In this document: positions 7,652 through 16,936 of the stretch, piece after piece
Numbering within the stretch: the first letter of the stretch is position 1
Layout: every line of letters begins with the position of its first letter
Assembly: GCF_901709675.1 (NCBI RefSeq)
Contig: NW_023590222.1
Coordinates: 132,001 to 196,000 of the forward strand
Source of the DNA: Syngnathus acus
Taxonomy: Eukaryota; Chordata; Actinopteri; Syngnathiformes; Syngnathidae
Direction of reading: 5' to 3'
DNA length: 64,000 nucleotides
The notes under the pieces: generated by a model
Database searches by the model: none
The model's input: only the letters and a program-made list of their open reading frames with translations
Told to the model about the DNA's origin: nothing
Position numbers and translations under genes: made by a program

Positions 7652-9020
7652 AAAAATATCTTATCCTTGAAAAATTTGCAACAGAGTTGCTCGTGTGCTC
7701 CCCCATAAAACCATATACCACATGCTAGAGTTAGGGTTAGAGCTAGGGTTAGAGTTAGAGCTAGAGCTAGGGTTAGAGCTAGGGTTAGAGCTAGGGTTAG
7801 GGTTAGGGTAAGAGGTAGGGTTAAGGCTAGGGCTACGGTTAGGGTAAGAGTTAGGGTTAAGGTTAGAGCTAGTGCTAGGACTCTCACCCCAGCGACCTGA
7901 GTTCAAGTCTCAGTGGAAAAAATGGCCAAAAAGAAAGGTGAGGGGTTAGAGCTAGGGTTAGGGTTAGGAATAGGGTAAGAGCTAGGGTTACGGTTAGGAT
8001 TAGGGTTACAGTTACAGTTAGGGTTACAGTTAGGGTTAGAGCTAGGGTAAGAGTTAGGGTTAGGGTTACAGTTAGGGTTAGAGCTAGGGTTAGAGCTAGG
8101 AATAGGGTAAGAGCTAGAGTTAGAGCTAGGGTTAGGGTTAGGAATAGGGTAAGAGGTAGGGTTAAGGTTAGAGCTAGGGCTAGGGTTAGGACTCTCACCC
8201 CAGCGACCTGAGTTCAAGTCTCAGTGGAAGAAAATGGCCAAAAAGAAAGGTGAGGGGTTAGAGCTAGGGTAAGAGCTAGGATTAGGGTTAGGTTTAAGGT
8301 TAGAGCTAGGGTTAGGAATAGGGTAAGAGCTAGGGTTACGGTTAGGATTCGGGTTACAGTTAGGGTTAGAGCTAGGGTTTAGGGTTAGGAATAGGGTAAG
8401 AGCTAGGGTTAGAGCTAGGGTTAGGATTAGGGTAAGAGTTAGGGTTAGGGTTACAGTTAGGGTTAGAGCTAGGGTTAGGGTTAGGAATAGGGTAAGAGCT
8501 AGGGTTAGGGTTAGGAATAGGGTAAGAGGTAGGGTTAAGGTTAGAGCTAGGGCTAGGGTTAGGACTCTCACCCCAGCGACCTGAGTTCAAGTCTCAGTGG
8601 AAAAAAATGGCCAAAAAGAAAGGTGAGGGGTTAGAGCTAGGGTAAGAGCTAGGATTAGGGTTAGGGTTAGGTTTAAGGTTAGAGCTAGGGTTAGGGTTAG
8701 GAATAGGGTAAGAGCTAGGGTTACGGTTAGGATTAGGGTAAGAGTTAGGGTTAGGGTTACAGTTAGGGTTAGAGCTAGGGTTAGGGTTAGGAATAGGGTA
8801 AGAGCTAGGGTTAGAGCTAGGGTTAGGATTAGGGTAAGAGTTAGGGTTAGGGTTACAGTTAGGGTTAGAGCTAGGGTTAGGGTTAGGAATAGGGTAAGAG
8901 CTAGGGTTAGAGCTAGGGTTAGGGTTAGGAATAGGGTAAGAGGTAGGGTTAAGGTTAGAGCTAGGGCTAGGGTTAGGACTCTCACCCCAGCGACCTGAGT
9001 TCAAGTCTCAGTGGAAGAAA
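7652..9020. repeat. TTAGGG-like minisatellite with embedded tRNA 3' halves and exon-1 copies (copy B)
   Basis: Built from variants of GGGTTAGAGCTA, GGGTTAGGAATA and GGGTAAGAG, related to but not the same as the vertebrate telomere repeat. Higher-order units of about 310-415 bp start with the tRNA 3' half GACTCTCACCCCAGCGACC... (at 7878, 8189, 8562 and 8976), followed by ATGGCCAAAAAGAAAG and a GTGAG splice-donor-like sequence at 7922, 8234 and 8607. The last such copy, at 9021, continues into unique sequence. Leu/Thr- or Asn/Pro/Ser-rich frames on the minus strand are by-products of the repeat. Confidence 0.85.
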
Positions 9021-9441
9021 ATGGCCAAAAAGAAAGGTGAGTTTGTAAAACTGCAGTTTAACTCGTTTTCAATATTGATTTTTATTTATTTATTTTTTAA
9101 TTCCACCACTTTTAAATAGTCCATTACATTCATATCTGCTCCTGTCTAGTATTTACCAAAATCCAAATTTGGTTCCAACAAGATTGGTTCTACAGGACAT
9201 TATTGTAATAAATAACTCCTTATGAGCACAAGTGTAGATAGTTTTTTTTTCTCTTTAGTTTGCTGTTAGAAACTGTACCCTTGATCCGTGTGTTTGCTGT
9301 CCTAATAAGATAAGTTTAACATATTTTTTTCTGTACTTAAAAATCATCATTTCAGATGGGCTGATGCCAGAAGTCATAGAAGTGACCTCTTGTACCTTCA
9401 CATCTCGTGGCCCAAGTAATGAAAAGTCTGCCAAAAAGTGA
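9021..9441 (+). CDS. possible two-exon small protein, 33 codons (copy B)
   Basis: Exon 1 is 9021-9036 (ATGGCCAAAAAGAAAG, favourable ATGG start context) followed by a consensus GTGAGT donor. The intron (9037-9355) ends in a pyrimidine-containing CATCATTTCAG acceptor. Exon 2 starts at 9356 and joins in frame to give MAKKKDGLMPEVIEV... and ...GPSNEKSAKK, with a TGA at 9439-9441 and a strong AG/GTGAGT donor one base later at 9443. The product is short, Lys-rich at both ends and unlike any protein I recognise. It could be the captured 5' end of a host gene, a non-coding transcript, or chance. The layout is kept in copies C, E and G; copy F has a frameshift in exon 1. Confidence 0.4.
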
Positions 9442-9449
9442 GGTGAGTT

Positions 9450-9669
9450 TGGAGTAATCCTTTTCAATATATAACTTTATCACGGTTGCTTTTAAATTGT
9501 CCAATTGTTACTACTGTATCAGTATCTAATTATCCTCACATATGCTGCTTACTAAGATTTAGATGACCCAATATATTAAACACCACGACTTTTTTTCTTA
9601 GACATGTAAGGTCTAAAGTTTAGACCTTTATTCAATCATAGTTGAATTTTGTGATAAAATGAAAATTAA
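9450..9669. other. AT-rich sequence downstream of the small exons
   Basis: About 220 bp without recognisable features; probably intron or flank of the exon pair. It contains the short palindrome AAGGTCTAAAGTTTAGACCTT (9608-9628 region). Copies C, F and G match apart from small indels. Confidence 0.4.
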
Positions 9670-10362
9670 CCCATCCAAATTTATTTATATCATCTTTGTT
9701 TGTCTATGTGTAGCACGTTATCAAAGCAAATTCCCCATACATGTAAAACACTGTCTGAAAAAAGTTCCCCACTATCCCACGGTGACAAGACATAGTACAC
9801 AATATACATACAAGTAAACAACACGAAAAATAAAAACAAGAAGGCACAAACAATGAATAAATAAGAGTGATGAATAAATAATAAATAAATAAATAACATA
9901 ATAAATAAGAGGAGCAAAAATGGAGCAAGTGTGCATACAGCAGACAGTCAGAATATACCGCAAAAGTACAGGACGCTACGCAGAAGGGGGGAGAGAGTTC
10001 AGGATCATAACAGCCTGGAGTATGAAGCTGTTGGTGAGTCTGGTGGTGCGGAAGCGCAGGCTCCTGTACCTCTTCCCAGAGGGCAGAAGATCAAACAAAG
10101 AGTGAGCGGGGTGACTCACATCACTCACGATCGCGGTCGCCTTGCGGGTGAGATGGGAGGTGTAAATGTCCTTCAGGGAGGGGAGTGAAGCACCAATAAT
10201 CTTACCAGCTGTGTTCACTATGCGCTGCAGGGCCTTCATGTTGTATTCAGTGCAGCTACCACCCCAAACAGCGATACAACTGGAGAGGATGCTCTCAATG
10301 GTGCCACGGTAGAATGTAGTCATGACGGCCGGAGGAGCACTTGCTCGCCTGTTCAGAGGCAA
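9670..10362 (-). mobile_element. L2-clade LINE 3' end, strongly 5'-truncated (copy B)
   Basis: A 128-residue frame (9976-10362, minus) matches the region after the RT of L2 elements: PAVMTTFYRGTIESIL, CIAVWGGSC, IIGASLPSLKDIY and LLPSGKRYRSLRFRTTRL are parallel to the C-terminus of the long L2 at 29944-32928 but clearly diverged, so this is a second L2 family. A 3' UTR with AATAAATAAATA runs to about 9670. Typical 5' truncation. Confidence 0.8.
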
Positions 10363-10395
10363 TATCAGTAAAATATATCATATAGCGGACAGACA

Positions 10396-11060
10396 CAATG
10401 ATATTTGAGAAGTGAAATGAAGTTTATGGGACTTTCAGATTTGTCAAGAAGAATGGTGAAATATACCTTCAACCAGAATCCACACTCATTGGAAGCTATA
10501 GGAAGTGTCTAGAGCAGTGATTCTTAACCTTGTTGGAGGCACTGAACCCCACCAGTTTCATATGCCCATTCACCGAACCCCTCTTTTGTGAATATATATT
10601 TATTTTTTTCAAATTGAAGACAGAGATGTTTTTACTGGTGCACAAAATGAGCCGTGCATAAACATCACCTTCTTCAAAGAATAGAACCAACACGATGCAT
10701 GAATTCACAACAAATGACATACCAGCAAATCAGTGTGACTTCTGCTGTTGCCTTTGCGAGACCAGTTCAGATATGCGAATTTATTAATCAGGTGTGTTTG
10801 GACCTCCGGAGTGGAGGCTCTGCCGAACCCCTGAAACCGACTCACCGAACCCCTAGGGTTCGACCGAACCCAGGTTAAGAACCACTGGTCGAGAGGCTGT
10901 TATTTCTGCAAAAGGAGGATCTACTAAATATTGATATTGAAATATTGTCATTTTTCTCTTGGGGTGCCCAAATTTATGTACCTGCCTACTTTTGATGAAA
11001 TAATGATTGCACACTGTCTGCAAATCCAATAAACTTCATTTCACTTCTCAAATATCACTG
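10396..11060. mobile_element. Tc1-like transposon remnant split by a hAT MITE (copy B)
   Basis: The same ~30-bp sequence (GATATTTGAGAAGTGAAATG core) occurs at 10400 and, inverted, at the right end 11060, as long inverted repeats of an internally deleted element. The inner parts resemble a common fish Tc1-type element flank (GGTGCCCAAATTTATG block). It is interrupted by the hAT insertion at 10515-10887. No transposase remains. Confidence 0.6.
10515..10887. mobile_element. hAT-type MITE with 8-bp target duplication (copy B)
   Basis: 373 bp bounded by CAGTGATTCTTAACCT and its inverted match AGGTTAAGAACCACTG (one mismatch in 16). Flanks GTCTAGAG (10507-10514) and GTCGAGAG (10888-10895) are an 8-bp duplication with one difference, as expected for hAT. 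It is non-coding inside and nested in the Tc1-like remnant. Confidence 0.85.
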
Positions 11061-11140
11061 CCGCCATCCACCGTGTATGGATTCGGGCTAGCGCCCAAAA
11101 TTAAATTGGGCTAGTTGATCAACAGCAACGTTTTAAAGAA
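11061..11140. other. short unique spacer
   Basis: Nothing recognised between the Tc1-like element and the tRNA-Pro sequence. Confidence 0.4.
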
Positions 11141-11212
11141 GGGCTTGTCTGGGAGTTGAACCCAGGACCTCCGACACCCAAAGCAAGAATCATACCCCTA
11201 GACCAACGAGCC
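11141..11212 (-). tRNA. tRNA-Pro(TGG) gene or recent pseudogene (copy B)
   Basis: On the minus strand the 72-nt sequence starts GGCTCGTTGGTCTAGGGG, has the anticodon TGG in the loop TTTGGGT, a fully paired T stem CTGGG/CCCAG with TTCAACT loop, and ends ACAAGCCC, close to vertebrate tRNA-Pro from memory. There is one mismatch in the acceptor stem and one in the anticodon stem. A and B boxes are good. No long T run lies just downstream. Confidence 0.7.
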
Positions 11213-11302
11213 ATGACGGAAGCTTGCAGACCATGTTACATTCCGTGTAACGTTGGCCTGTCAAACGCTCCACATAATGATAGACAACAGTGTTTCCAAG
11301 AA

Positions 11303-11374
11303 GAGATCGTCCGGGAGTTAAACCCAGGTAATGATGCACCCTAAGCGAGAATCATTCCCCTGCACCGATGAGCT
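11303..11374 (-). tRNA. tRNA-Pro(AGG)-like pseudogene (copy B)
   Basis: Minus strand AGCTCATCGGTGCAGGGG...TTCTCGCTTAGGGTGC aligns base for base with tRNA-Pro and would give anticodon AGG. The anticodon 3' stem and the acceptor end have diverged. It lies 90 bp from the TGG copy in the same orientation. Confidence 0.5.
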
Positions 11375-11474
11375 CCATAGTCGACCAGCTGACCCCGTTA
11401 CATTCCGATTGGTAGCCCATGGACCTGAAGACTGAATGTCAGTGATTAATGGAATAAATGGAATCTGGTTGGCC

Positions 11475-11620
11475 TAAGGCTCCTAATTCCCTAACTTCAA
11501 GCCCTAACGCTAACTCTAAAACCAGAACAATAACCAAACCCTAATAATTAACCCCTAACCTGCTAACTCGCTAACGGTAACCCCCTCACCTTTAACCCTA
11601 ACCTCTAATGCGCCCCCTAA
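11475..11620. repeat. degenerate CCCTAA-like tract (copy B)
   Basis: Irregular CCCTAA, GCTAAC and CCTAACC words, opposite in strand to the main minisatellite. It looks like a decayed telomere-like or minisatellite patch. Confidence 0.6.
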
Positions 11621-11827
11621 AGGTAGTGCCCTCTAAACTTGAAGGCAGGCATATACGAAAAAGACCAGCAGATTGCCCCATTTCAGTACTGTTTTAATAA
11701 CGTTTACAGATGGTTAAAATCCACATAATAGTTATAAGCTTATGTGTTCTGTGAGCGTTCCCCTTTCTGCTTCCTCCCTTTCCTTTCTCCCGCCAAGCAG
11801 TCCATCTTGCCCCAACACAGGGCATGT
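11621..11827. other. unidentified spacer
   Basis: No gene or repeat recognised apart from a CT-rich patch near 11760-11790. Confidence 0.4.
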
Positions 11828-11897
11828 TCCTTGTTAGTATCGTGGATAGTATCTCTGCTTGTCGCGTGAAAGACTGGGGTTCGGTTTTCAACCCAAG
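11828..11897 (+). pseudogene. tRNA-Asp(GTC)-like pseudogene (copy B)
   Basis: TCCTTGTTAGTATCGTGG followed by a GCTTGTCGC anticodon region and GGGGTTCGGTT resembles tRNA-Asp, with anticodon GTC in place. The 3' side of the T stem and the acceptor stem no longer pair, so it is probably inactive. It is the third tRNA family in the unit. Confidence 0.5.
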
Positions 11898-12025
11898 TGC
11901 GTTAACCTATGTTTGCAGCAGAGTTATTAGAGAGCTGCATTGGTTGTGCGTGCATCTTAAGTGAGTGACCTGTTAGTTTTTCAAAATGAACTCAAACTTT
12001 TATCTGTAGCCACCTTCTACTAAAT

Positions 12026-12115
12026 CACTGGTCCCCAACCTTTTTTGCGCCACGGACCGGTTACGTGTCAGAAATATTTTCGTGGACCGGCCTTTATATA
12101 AATAAATAATACATT
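12026..12115 (+). mobile_element. hAT-type transposon end, truncated (copy B)
   Basis: CACTGGTCCCCAACCTTTTT followed by GCGCCACGGACCGG and an internal match CGTGGACCGGCC is the familiar end of a hAT element. The other end is missing; an L2 tail follows. Confidence 0.55.
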
Positions 12116-12119
12116 TATA

Positions 12120-12304
12120 TACTATGTGCCTTCTTATTTTTACTTTGTGTATTGTTTACTTGAATGTTTTGTTTGTCTGTGGACCAATTGGGTGTAATAT
12201 GTCTTGTCTCCACCGTGGGATAGTAGGAAACGCAGTTTCAATGTCTTTGTATGTCTTGACATGTGAAGAAATTGACAATAAAGCAGACTTTGACTTTGAC
12301 TTTG
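12120..12304 (+). mobile_element. L2 3' tail ending in (TTTGAC)n (copy B)
   Basis: Only the 3' UTR is present, ending GACAATAAAGCAGACTTTG and then TTTGAC repeats. It interrupts the RT frame of the LINE read on the other strand right after SRLDYCNAL, so it inserted there. The Ser-Lys repeat frame across it is a by-product. Confidence 0.75.
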
Positions 12305-13925
12305 ATAATGCGTTACAGTAGTCCAGGCGCGACATAATAAACGCATGTATAATAGTTTCCGCATCACGAGAGAATCGGACGAATCTTACGAATATTACGG
12401 AGGTAAAAAAGCGCAATTTTAGTTATGTTCTTATTGTGCTTTTGAAAGGAGAGCGTTTGGTCAAATGTTACCCCGAGATTAGTTACAGTATCGCTCTGAG
12501 TGATAGTACAGTTATCCATAGTTATAGTGGTTTCCTTAAATAAGTGGTGATAACAAGCTGGACCAATTATCAACATCTCAGTTTTATCTGGGATAAGACG
12601 AAGGAAATTGAGAGACATCCATTGCTTGATCTCCGCAAGGCACGCCTCAAGATTACAACAGTCCTGCGGATTTGTCATCGATAACGGCATATATAATTGA
12701 GTGTCATCCGCCTAACATTGAAAACTAATGTTATATTTACGTATTATGTCCCCAAGCGGAATCATATACATATTAAATAGAATTGGTCCGAGTACCGATC
12801 CCTGCGGGACACCACAAGTGACGTTATAGAGCTCAGAGGTCGCATTACCATGGACTACTCGTTGTTTTGCTACGAATGGGAGATTTGAAACCGGCCTATA
12901 ATTACTGAGACAGTCCGGGTCGAGATTTGGTCGCTTAAGTAGCGGTTTAATGATAGCGGTTTTAAAGGCTGTCCAGAGGAGACAGACAGATTAATTATAT
13001 TTAAGACGGACGGTCCTAAAATTTGAAGTAATTCTTTAAATAGTTTGGCTGGGAGCGGGTCGAGTGAACATGTCGTTTGCTTAGCCGCACTAACCAATTG
13101 CGTGAGCCTTTCAACGGACACACTTTTAAAATTTGATAGGGTTATTGCATGTTCGTCAGCGCCGGTAATGGGCGGTCTCGACTGAGCGATTGGAACTGTC
13201 ATCTTGATCTCATCCCTAATGGATTCAATCTTTCAAGCGAAACATTTCATGAACCCGTCGGCTGAGTGGAAGGAGCTATCGGAGGTCGGATGGCACCACG
13301 TCAGCTTTGCCACTGTATCAAATAAGTATTTAGGATTGTTTTTATTGAGATTAATAATTTGCGAGAAATAATTAGTTTTTGCTAAAATAAGCGCATCTTT
13401 GTATTTCAGGAGGCTATCGCGCCATGCCTGATGGAAAACCTCAAGTTTGGTTCAACGCCATTTTCGTTCATGCTTTTTACATAATTGCTTAAGCGTCCGT
13501 GTTTCACCTGTGAACCGTGTAGTAGGCTTTCTACGGCGAGTTTTCAGACGTAGTGGCACTACCGAGTCGATGGCATTTAACAATGTCGCATTAAATCCAT
13601 TTGTAAGATTATCAATAGAGCCGATATATGCTTGAAATATATCATTGGAGCCACCGTGTATCACTATATCCGAGTGGCTAGTGTTGTTGGACCTACGCTG
13701 TTGACTAGACCTATTGCGAGCTAGCGCCCTTAGATTAGCTTCTATGTCGGGTGCTCTGCCTCCAGGGATACACATTACCGTGGCTGGATTTTTAAGTGTG
13801 GTGTTTTTCGTGTGATGGAGTCACCTATGACCAAGATGCGAGAGCCAGTAGGCCGAGATGGCTTGGGACGGCTATGCGTCTTAACTGGCTCATCGCGGTT
13901 AGCAAGCCGCTTGGGGCTAATTCAA
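12305..13925 (-). pseudogene. dead L2-type LINE: ORF1 esterase joined to ORF2 RT pieces (copy B)
   Basis: Read from 13925 down, the minus strand has RILVIGDSITR (block I of an SGNH/GDSL esterase) and then CIPGGRAPDI...IVIHGGSND (later esterase block), as in L2/CR1 ORF1. It passes directly into ORF2 linker sequence (RKPTTRFTGETRTLKQLC, YFSQIINLNKNNPKYLF) and RT parts ([46 protein letters not shown]). The endonuclease and RT motifs 2-4 are deleted, several frameshifts are present, and the first codon of the catalytic YADD box is the stop TAG (12712-12714). Confidence 0.8.
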
Positions 13926-16660
13926 GATTCAAGATGGCGGCGCCCCGGTTGGCTGCGGCTGCAACGGCTCTCGACAACCGACGAGCATTTTCACAAAATA
14001 TGTCGCCTAGGACACTACAAACAACACAAAGTTTAGTTTATCCATCCAGTAGGTTAGTATATGATCGCCAGCGCCTGCTGGAGGTACGGTCATCAAGTGT
14101 TTTCGGACTCGTAGCCACAACTACCCTAGTCTGTTTACGTAGCCTCGGAGTGCTTCGTGCACTAGCCCCAGAAGCTCACAATGCAGCGGGCTCGCCGGGC
14201 AGCACACGCCGGAGGAGGAGTAAGCGTAGGCGGTGTGACCGGCGGCGGAAGCGCGGCTGTCGAGGTGGGCTAACGGCTAAGCTTAAAGCTAACCCCTACA
14301 AACCGCCGCTTCCATCCATCTTCCTCTCCAACGTCCGCTCACTGGATAATAAAATGGACCATCTACAACTGGAACTCTCTTCAAAGAGGGAGGTTAAAAA
14401 CTGCTGCGCTCTCATCCTGACGGAGACATGGCTGAACTCATCAATACCGTCCAACGCCGTTAGCCTGGAGGGGCTCGCTACATTCCGCGCCGACAGAAAC
14501 AGCGAACTAAGCGGTAAATCCCGAGGAGGTGGGCTGTGTGTCTACATCAACAACAACTGGTGCAAAAATGCTAGATCTGTCGCCAGCTTCTGCTCTTCGG
14601 ACATCGAGCTTTTGACTGTTAACTGCAGACCCTTCTACCTGCCCAGGGAGTTTACTGTTGTTAGCATCACGGCTGTGTATGTGCCTCCTAGCGCTAATAC
14701 TAAAGAGGCCATGAGTGTTCTCTATCGGACAATCGGTGAGCGGCAATCCACGCACACAGAGGGTGTTTTCATCATTGCTGGGGACTTCAACCAGGCTAAC
14801 ATGAAGACTATTCTCCCTCATTTTTACCAACACGTGGATTTTCCAACTCGGGGAGAGAACACTCTGGACTTGGTTTACACCAATATAAAGGATGCATTCA
14901 GAGCAGCCCCCCGCCCCCACCTCGGCTCTTCAGACCACCTATCTGTTATGCTAATCCCTGCATACAGGCCCCTGCTGATCAGAGCAAAACCCACAGTGAA
15001 GCAGGTGAGGGTGTGGTCTGAGGGGGCCATGGAGGCACTCCAGGACTGCTTTGAGTGCTCTGACTGGGACATGTTCAAATCAGCAGCAACATATGACAAT
15101 CAGATCGACATTGATGAGTACGCCATGACTGTGTCAGCCTACATCAACAAATGTGGAATGTGCAGGTCAGCTGGCTGGTGTCATCACAGACATTTTTAAC
15201 ATCTCGCTGGGCCAAGCCACAGTGCCAGTATGCTTCAAGGCTGCCTCCATCATTCCGGTGCCGAAGAAACCTCAAATCACCTCATTGAATGACTACAGAC
15301 CTGTGGCACTGACTCCCATCATGATGAAGTGCTTCGAAAGGCTGCTTAAAGAACACATCGTCTCCGGACTCCCCCCAACATTCGACCCGTTCCAGAACCG
15401 CTCTACTGAGGATGCCATCTCCTCCGTTCTTCACCTGAGCCTGGCTCACCTGGAGGAGAGGAACACCCACGTGCGGTTGCTGTTCCTGGACTTCAGCTCA
15501 GCGTTTAACACCATCATTCCACAGCATCTGGTGGAAAAACTGGAACACCTGGGCTTCAGCACCCCCCTTCGAAACTGGCTGCTAGACTTCCTCACCAACA
15601 GACCTCAGTCAGTCCGGGTCGGACAGAACACCTCAGATGTCATCACCCTCAGCACAGGCTCCCCTCAGGGCTGCGTCCTGAGCCCCCTGCTGTTCACCCT
15701 GATGACACACGACTGCGCCCCCAGGTTCACCACCAATCACATCGTGAAGTTTGCAGACGACACAACGGTGGTGGGCCTCATCAGGGACATCAACGACCTG
15801 GACTACAGAGAGGAGGTGGAGCAGTTGGTGGGCTGGTGCAGAGAAAATAGCCTGATCCTGAATGTGGAGAAGACGAAGGAGATCATCGTCGACTTCAGGA
15901 AGAACCAGCCTCACCACGCTCCACTGATCATCAACAGCTCAGCTGTGGAGGTGGTCAGCAGCACTAAATTCCTGGGGGTCCACATCACAGACGACCTCAC
16001 CTGGACTGTGAACACCACAACACTAGTCAAGAGGGCACAGAAGCGCTTGTACTTCCTGCGGAGGATGAGGAGAGCCCACCTGCCCCCACCCATCATGAGG
16101 ACGTTCTACCGAAGCACCATAGAGAGCATTCTGACAAGCTGTCTCTCGGTGTGGTGTGGAGGTTGCAGCGCCTCCGATTGGAAGAACCTGAGGAGAGTGG
16201 TGAGGACAGCAGAGAGGATCATCGGGGCTCCTCTTCCCTCCATTCAGGACTTGTCATCCCAGCGCTGCGTGTCCCGAGCCCGTAATATTATCAGTGACCC
16301 ATCACACCCTCACCATGGACTGTTCTCCCTGCTGCCGTCTGGGAAGAGGTTTCGCAGCATCCGCTGCAGGTCCACCAGGTTCTGCAATAGTTTTTTCCCT
16401 GCTGTCGTCAGACTGTTGAACATTCAAACGTAGCATTCCTCTGCACACTTGTAAATACGTTTTTTGTCTCCTGCACTGTTTACATACTTTATCACTGCTG
16501 CACTTTGTACTCTATACTTATCTTATTTCATATTTTTATATAGAATGTCACTTTTTAACCAGCCGCAATACCACTACATTGTTGAAAGCCGTACGCAACG
16601 TAATTTCGTTTTGTGTACACCCAGTGTTGACAAAATGACAATAAAGTTTGTCTAAGTCTA
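13926..16660 (+). pseudogene. L2-clade LINE with endonuclease and RT, internal deletion (copy B)
   Basis: The frame opens at ATG 13934 with a basic Arg-rich N-terminus, then an APE-type endonuclease (SNVRSL, LTETWL, IAGDFNQA, TLDLVYTN, SSDHLSV; about 14300-14950). Relative to copy C about 490 bp are lost after INKC (near 15149), shifting the frame; RT resumes in 15153-16433 with [10 protein letters not shown] and FADD. The five-codon FAYRQ deletion (15395/15396) is also present. The 3' UTR ends with a short TCTAAG repeat near 16660. It lies head to head with the dead L2 on its left. Confidence 0.85.
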
Positions 16661-16797
16661 ATGCTAACTGGGCTAGCGGGCTGACTACAGACCGCATCTG
16701 TGTCCGCCAAAATCTACTGTTATCACACTATTCTCCTCAAGCTGGCGGACATGTCCCTCTAGCAGGGACAACCTCTCTAAGAGAAGGGTGCAGTTGG
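16661..16797 (-). mobile_element. L2 ORF1 fragment, truncated (copy B)
   Basis: Minus strand encodes CTNCTLLLERLSLLEGHVR...GGHRCGL as at 2772-2921, but the 5' part is lost: 16797/16798 joins directly to the SINE, about 840 bp shorter than copy C. Confidence 0.6.
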
Positions 16798-16936
16798 TGT
16801 GCAGTGAGCAGCAGCGGCGCTGCGCTCGGGAATCATTTGGTGATCTAACCCCCCAATTCCAACCCTTAATGCTGAGTGCCAAGCAGGGAGGCAATGGGTC
16901 CCATTTTTATAGTCTTTGGTATGACCCGGCCGGGTT
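16798..16936 (-). mobile_element. SINE fragment (copy B)
   Basis: Only the part from GTGAGCAGCAGCGGCGCTGC to CCCGGCCGGG remains; its A-rich tail was removed by the same deletion. Confidence 0.6.

Noticed and set aside
7615-9004. Frames of 80-190 residues of Leu-Thr-Ala or Asn-Pro-Ser repeats on the strand opposite the minisatellite (also in copies C, E, F and G)
   Set aside because: Pure consequence of the 6- and 12-bp repeat, open in more than one frame; not genes.
7726-9010. True telomere or simple interstitial telomere repeat
   Set aside because: Perfect TTAGGG runs are at most two or three units long; GAGCTA and GAATA variants dominate and the unit order is higher-order.
9259-9310. Extra exon after the TTTTTTTTTCTCTTTAG acceptor-like site
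   Set aside because: The acceptor looks good but no GT donor with a suitable context follows before the next acceptor at 9355.
12140-12416. Ser-Lys repeat protein (SKSKSKS) and similar frames at L2 tails
   Set aside because: They come from the (TTTGAC)n and (TCTAAG)n tail repeats of L2.
13796-13933. Start of the long L2 frame at 13796 (and 29806 in copy C)
   Set aside because: The first 46 codons are antisense to ORF1 of the neighbouring dead L2; the element's own start is ATG 13934 (29944 in copy C).
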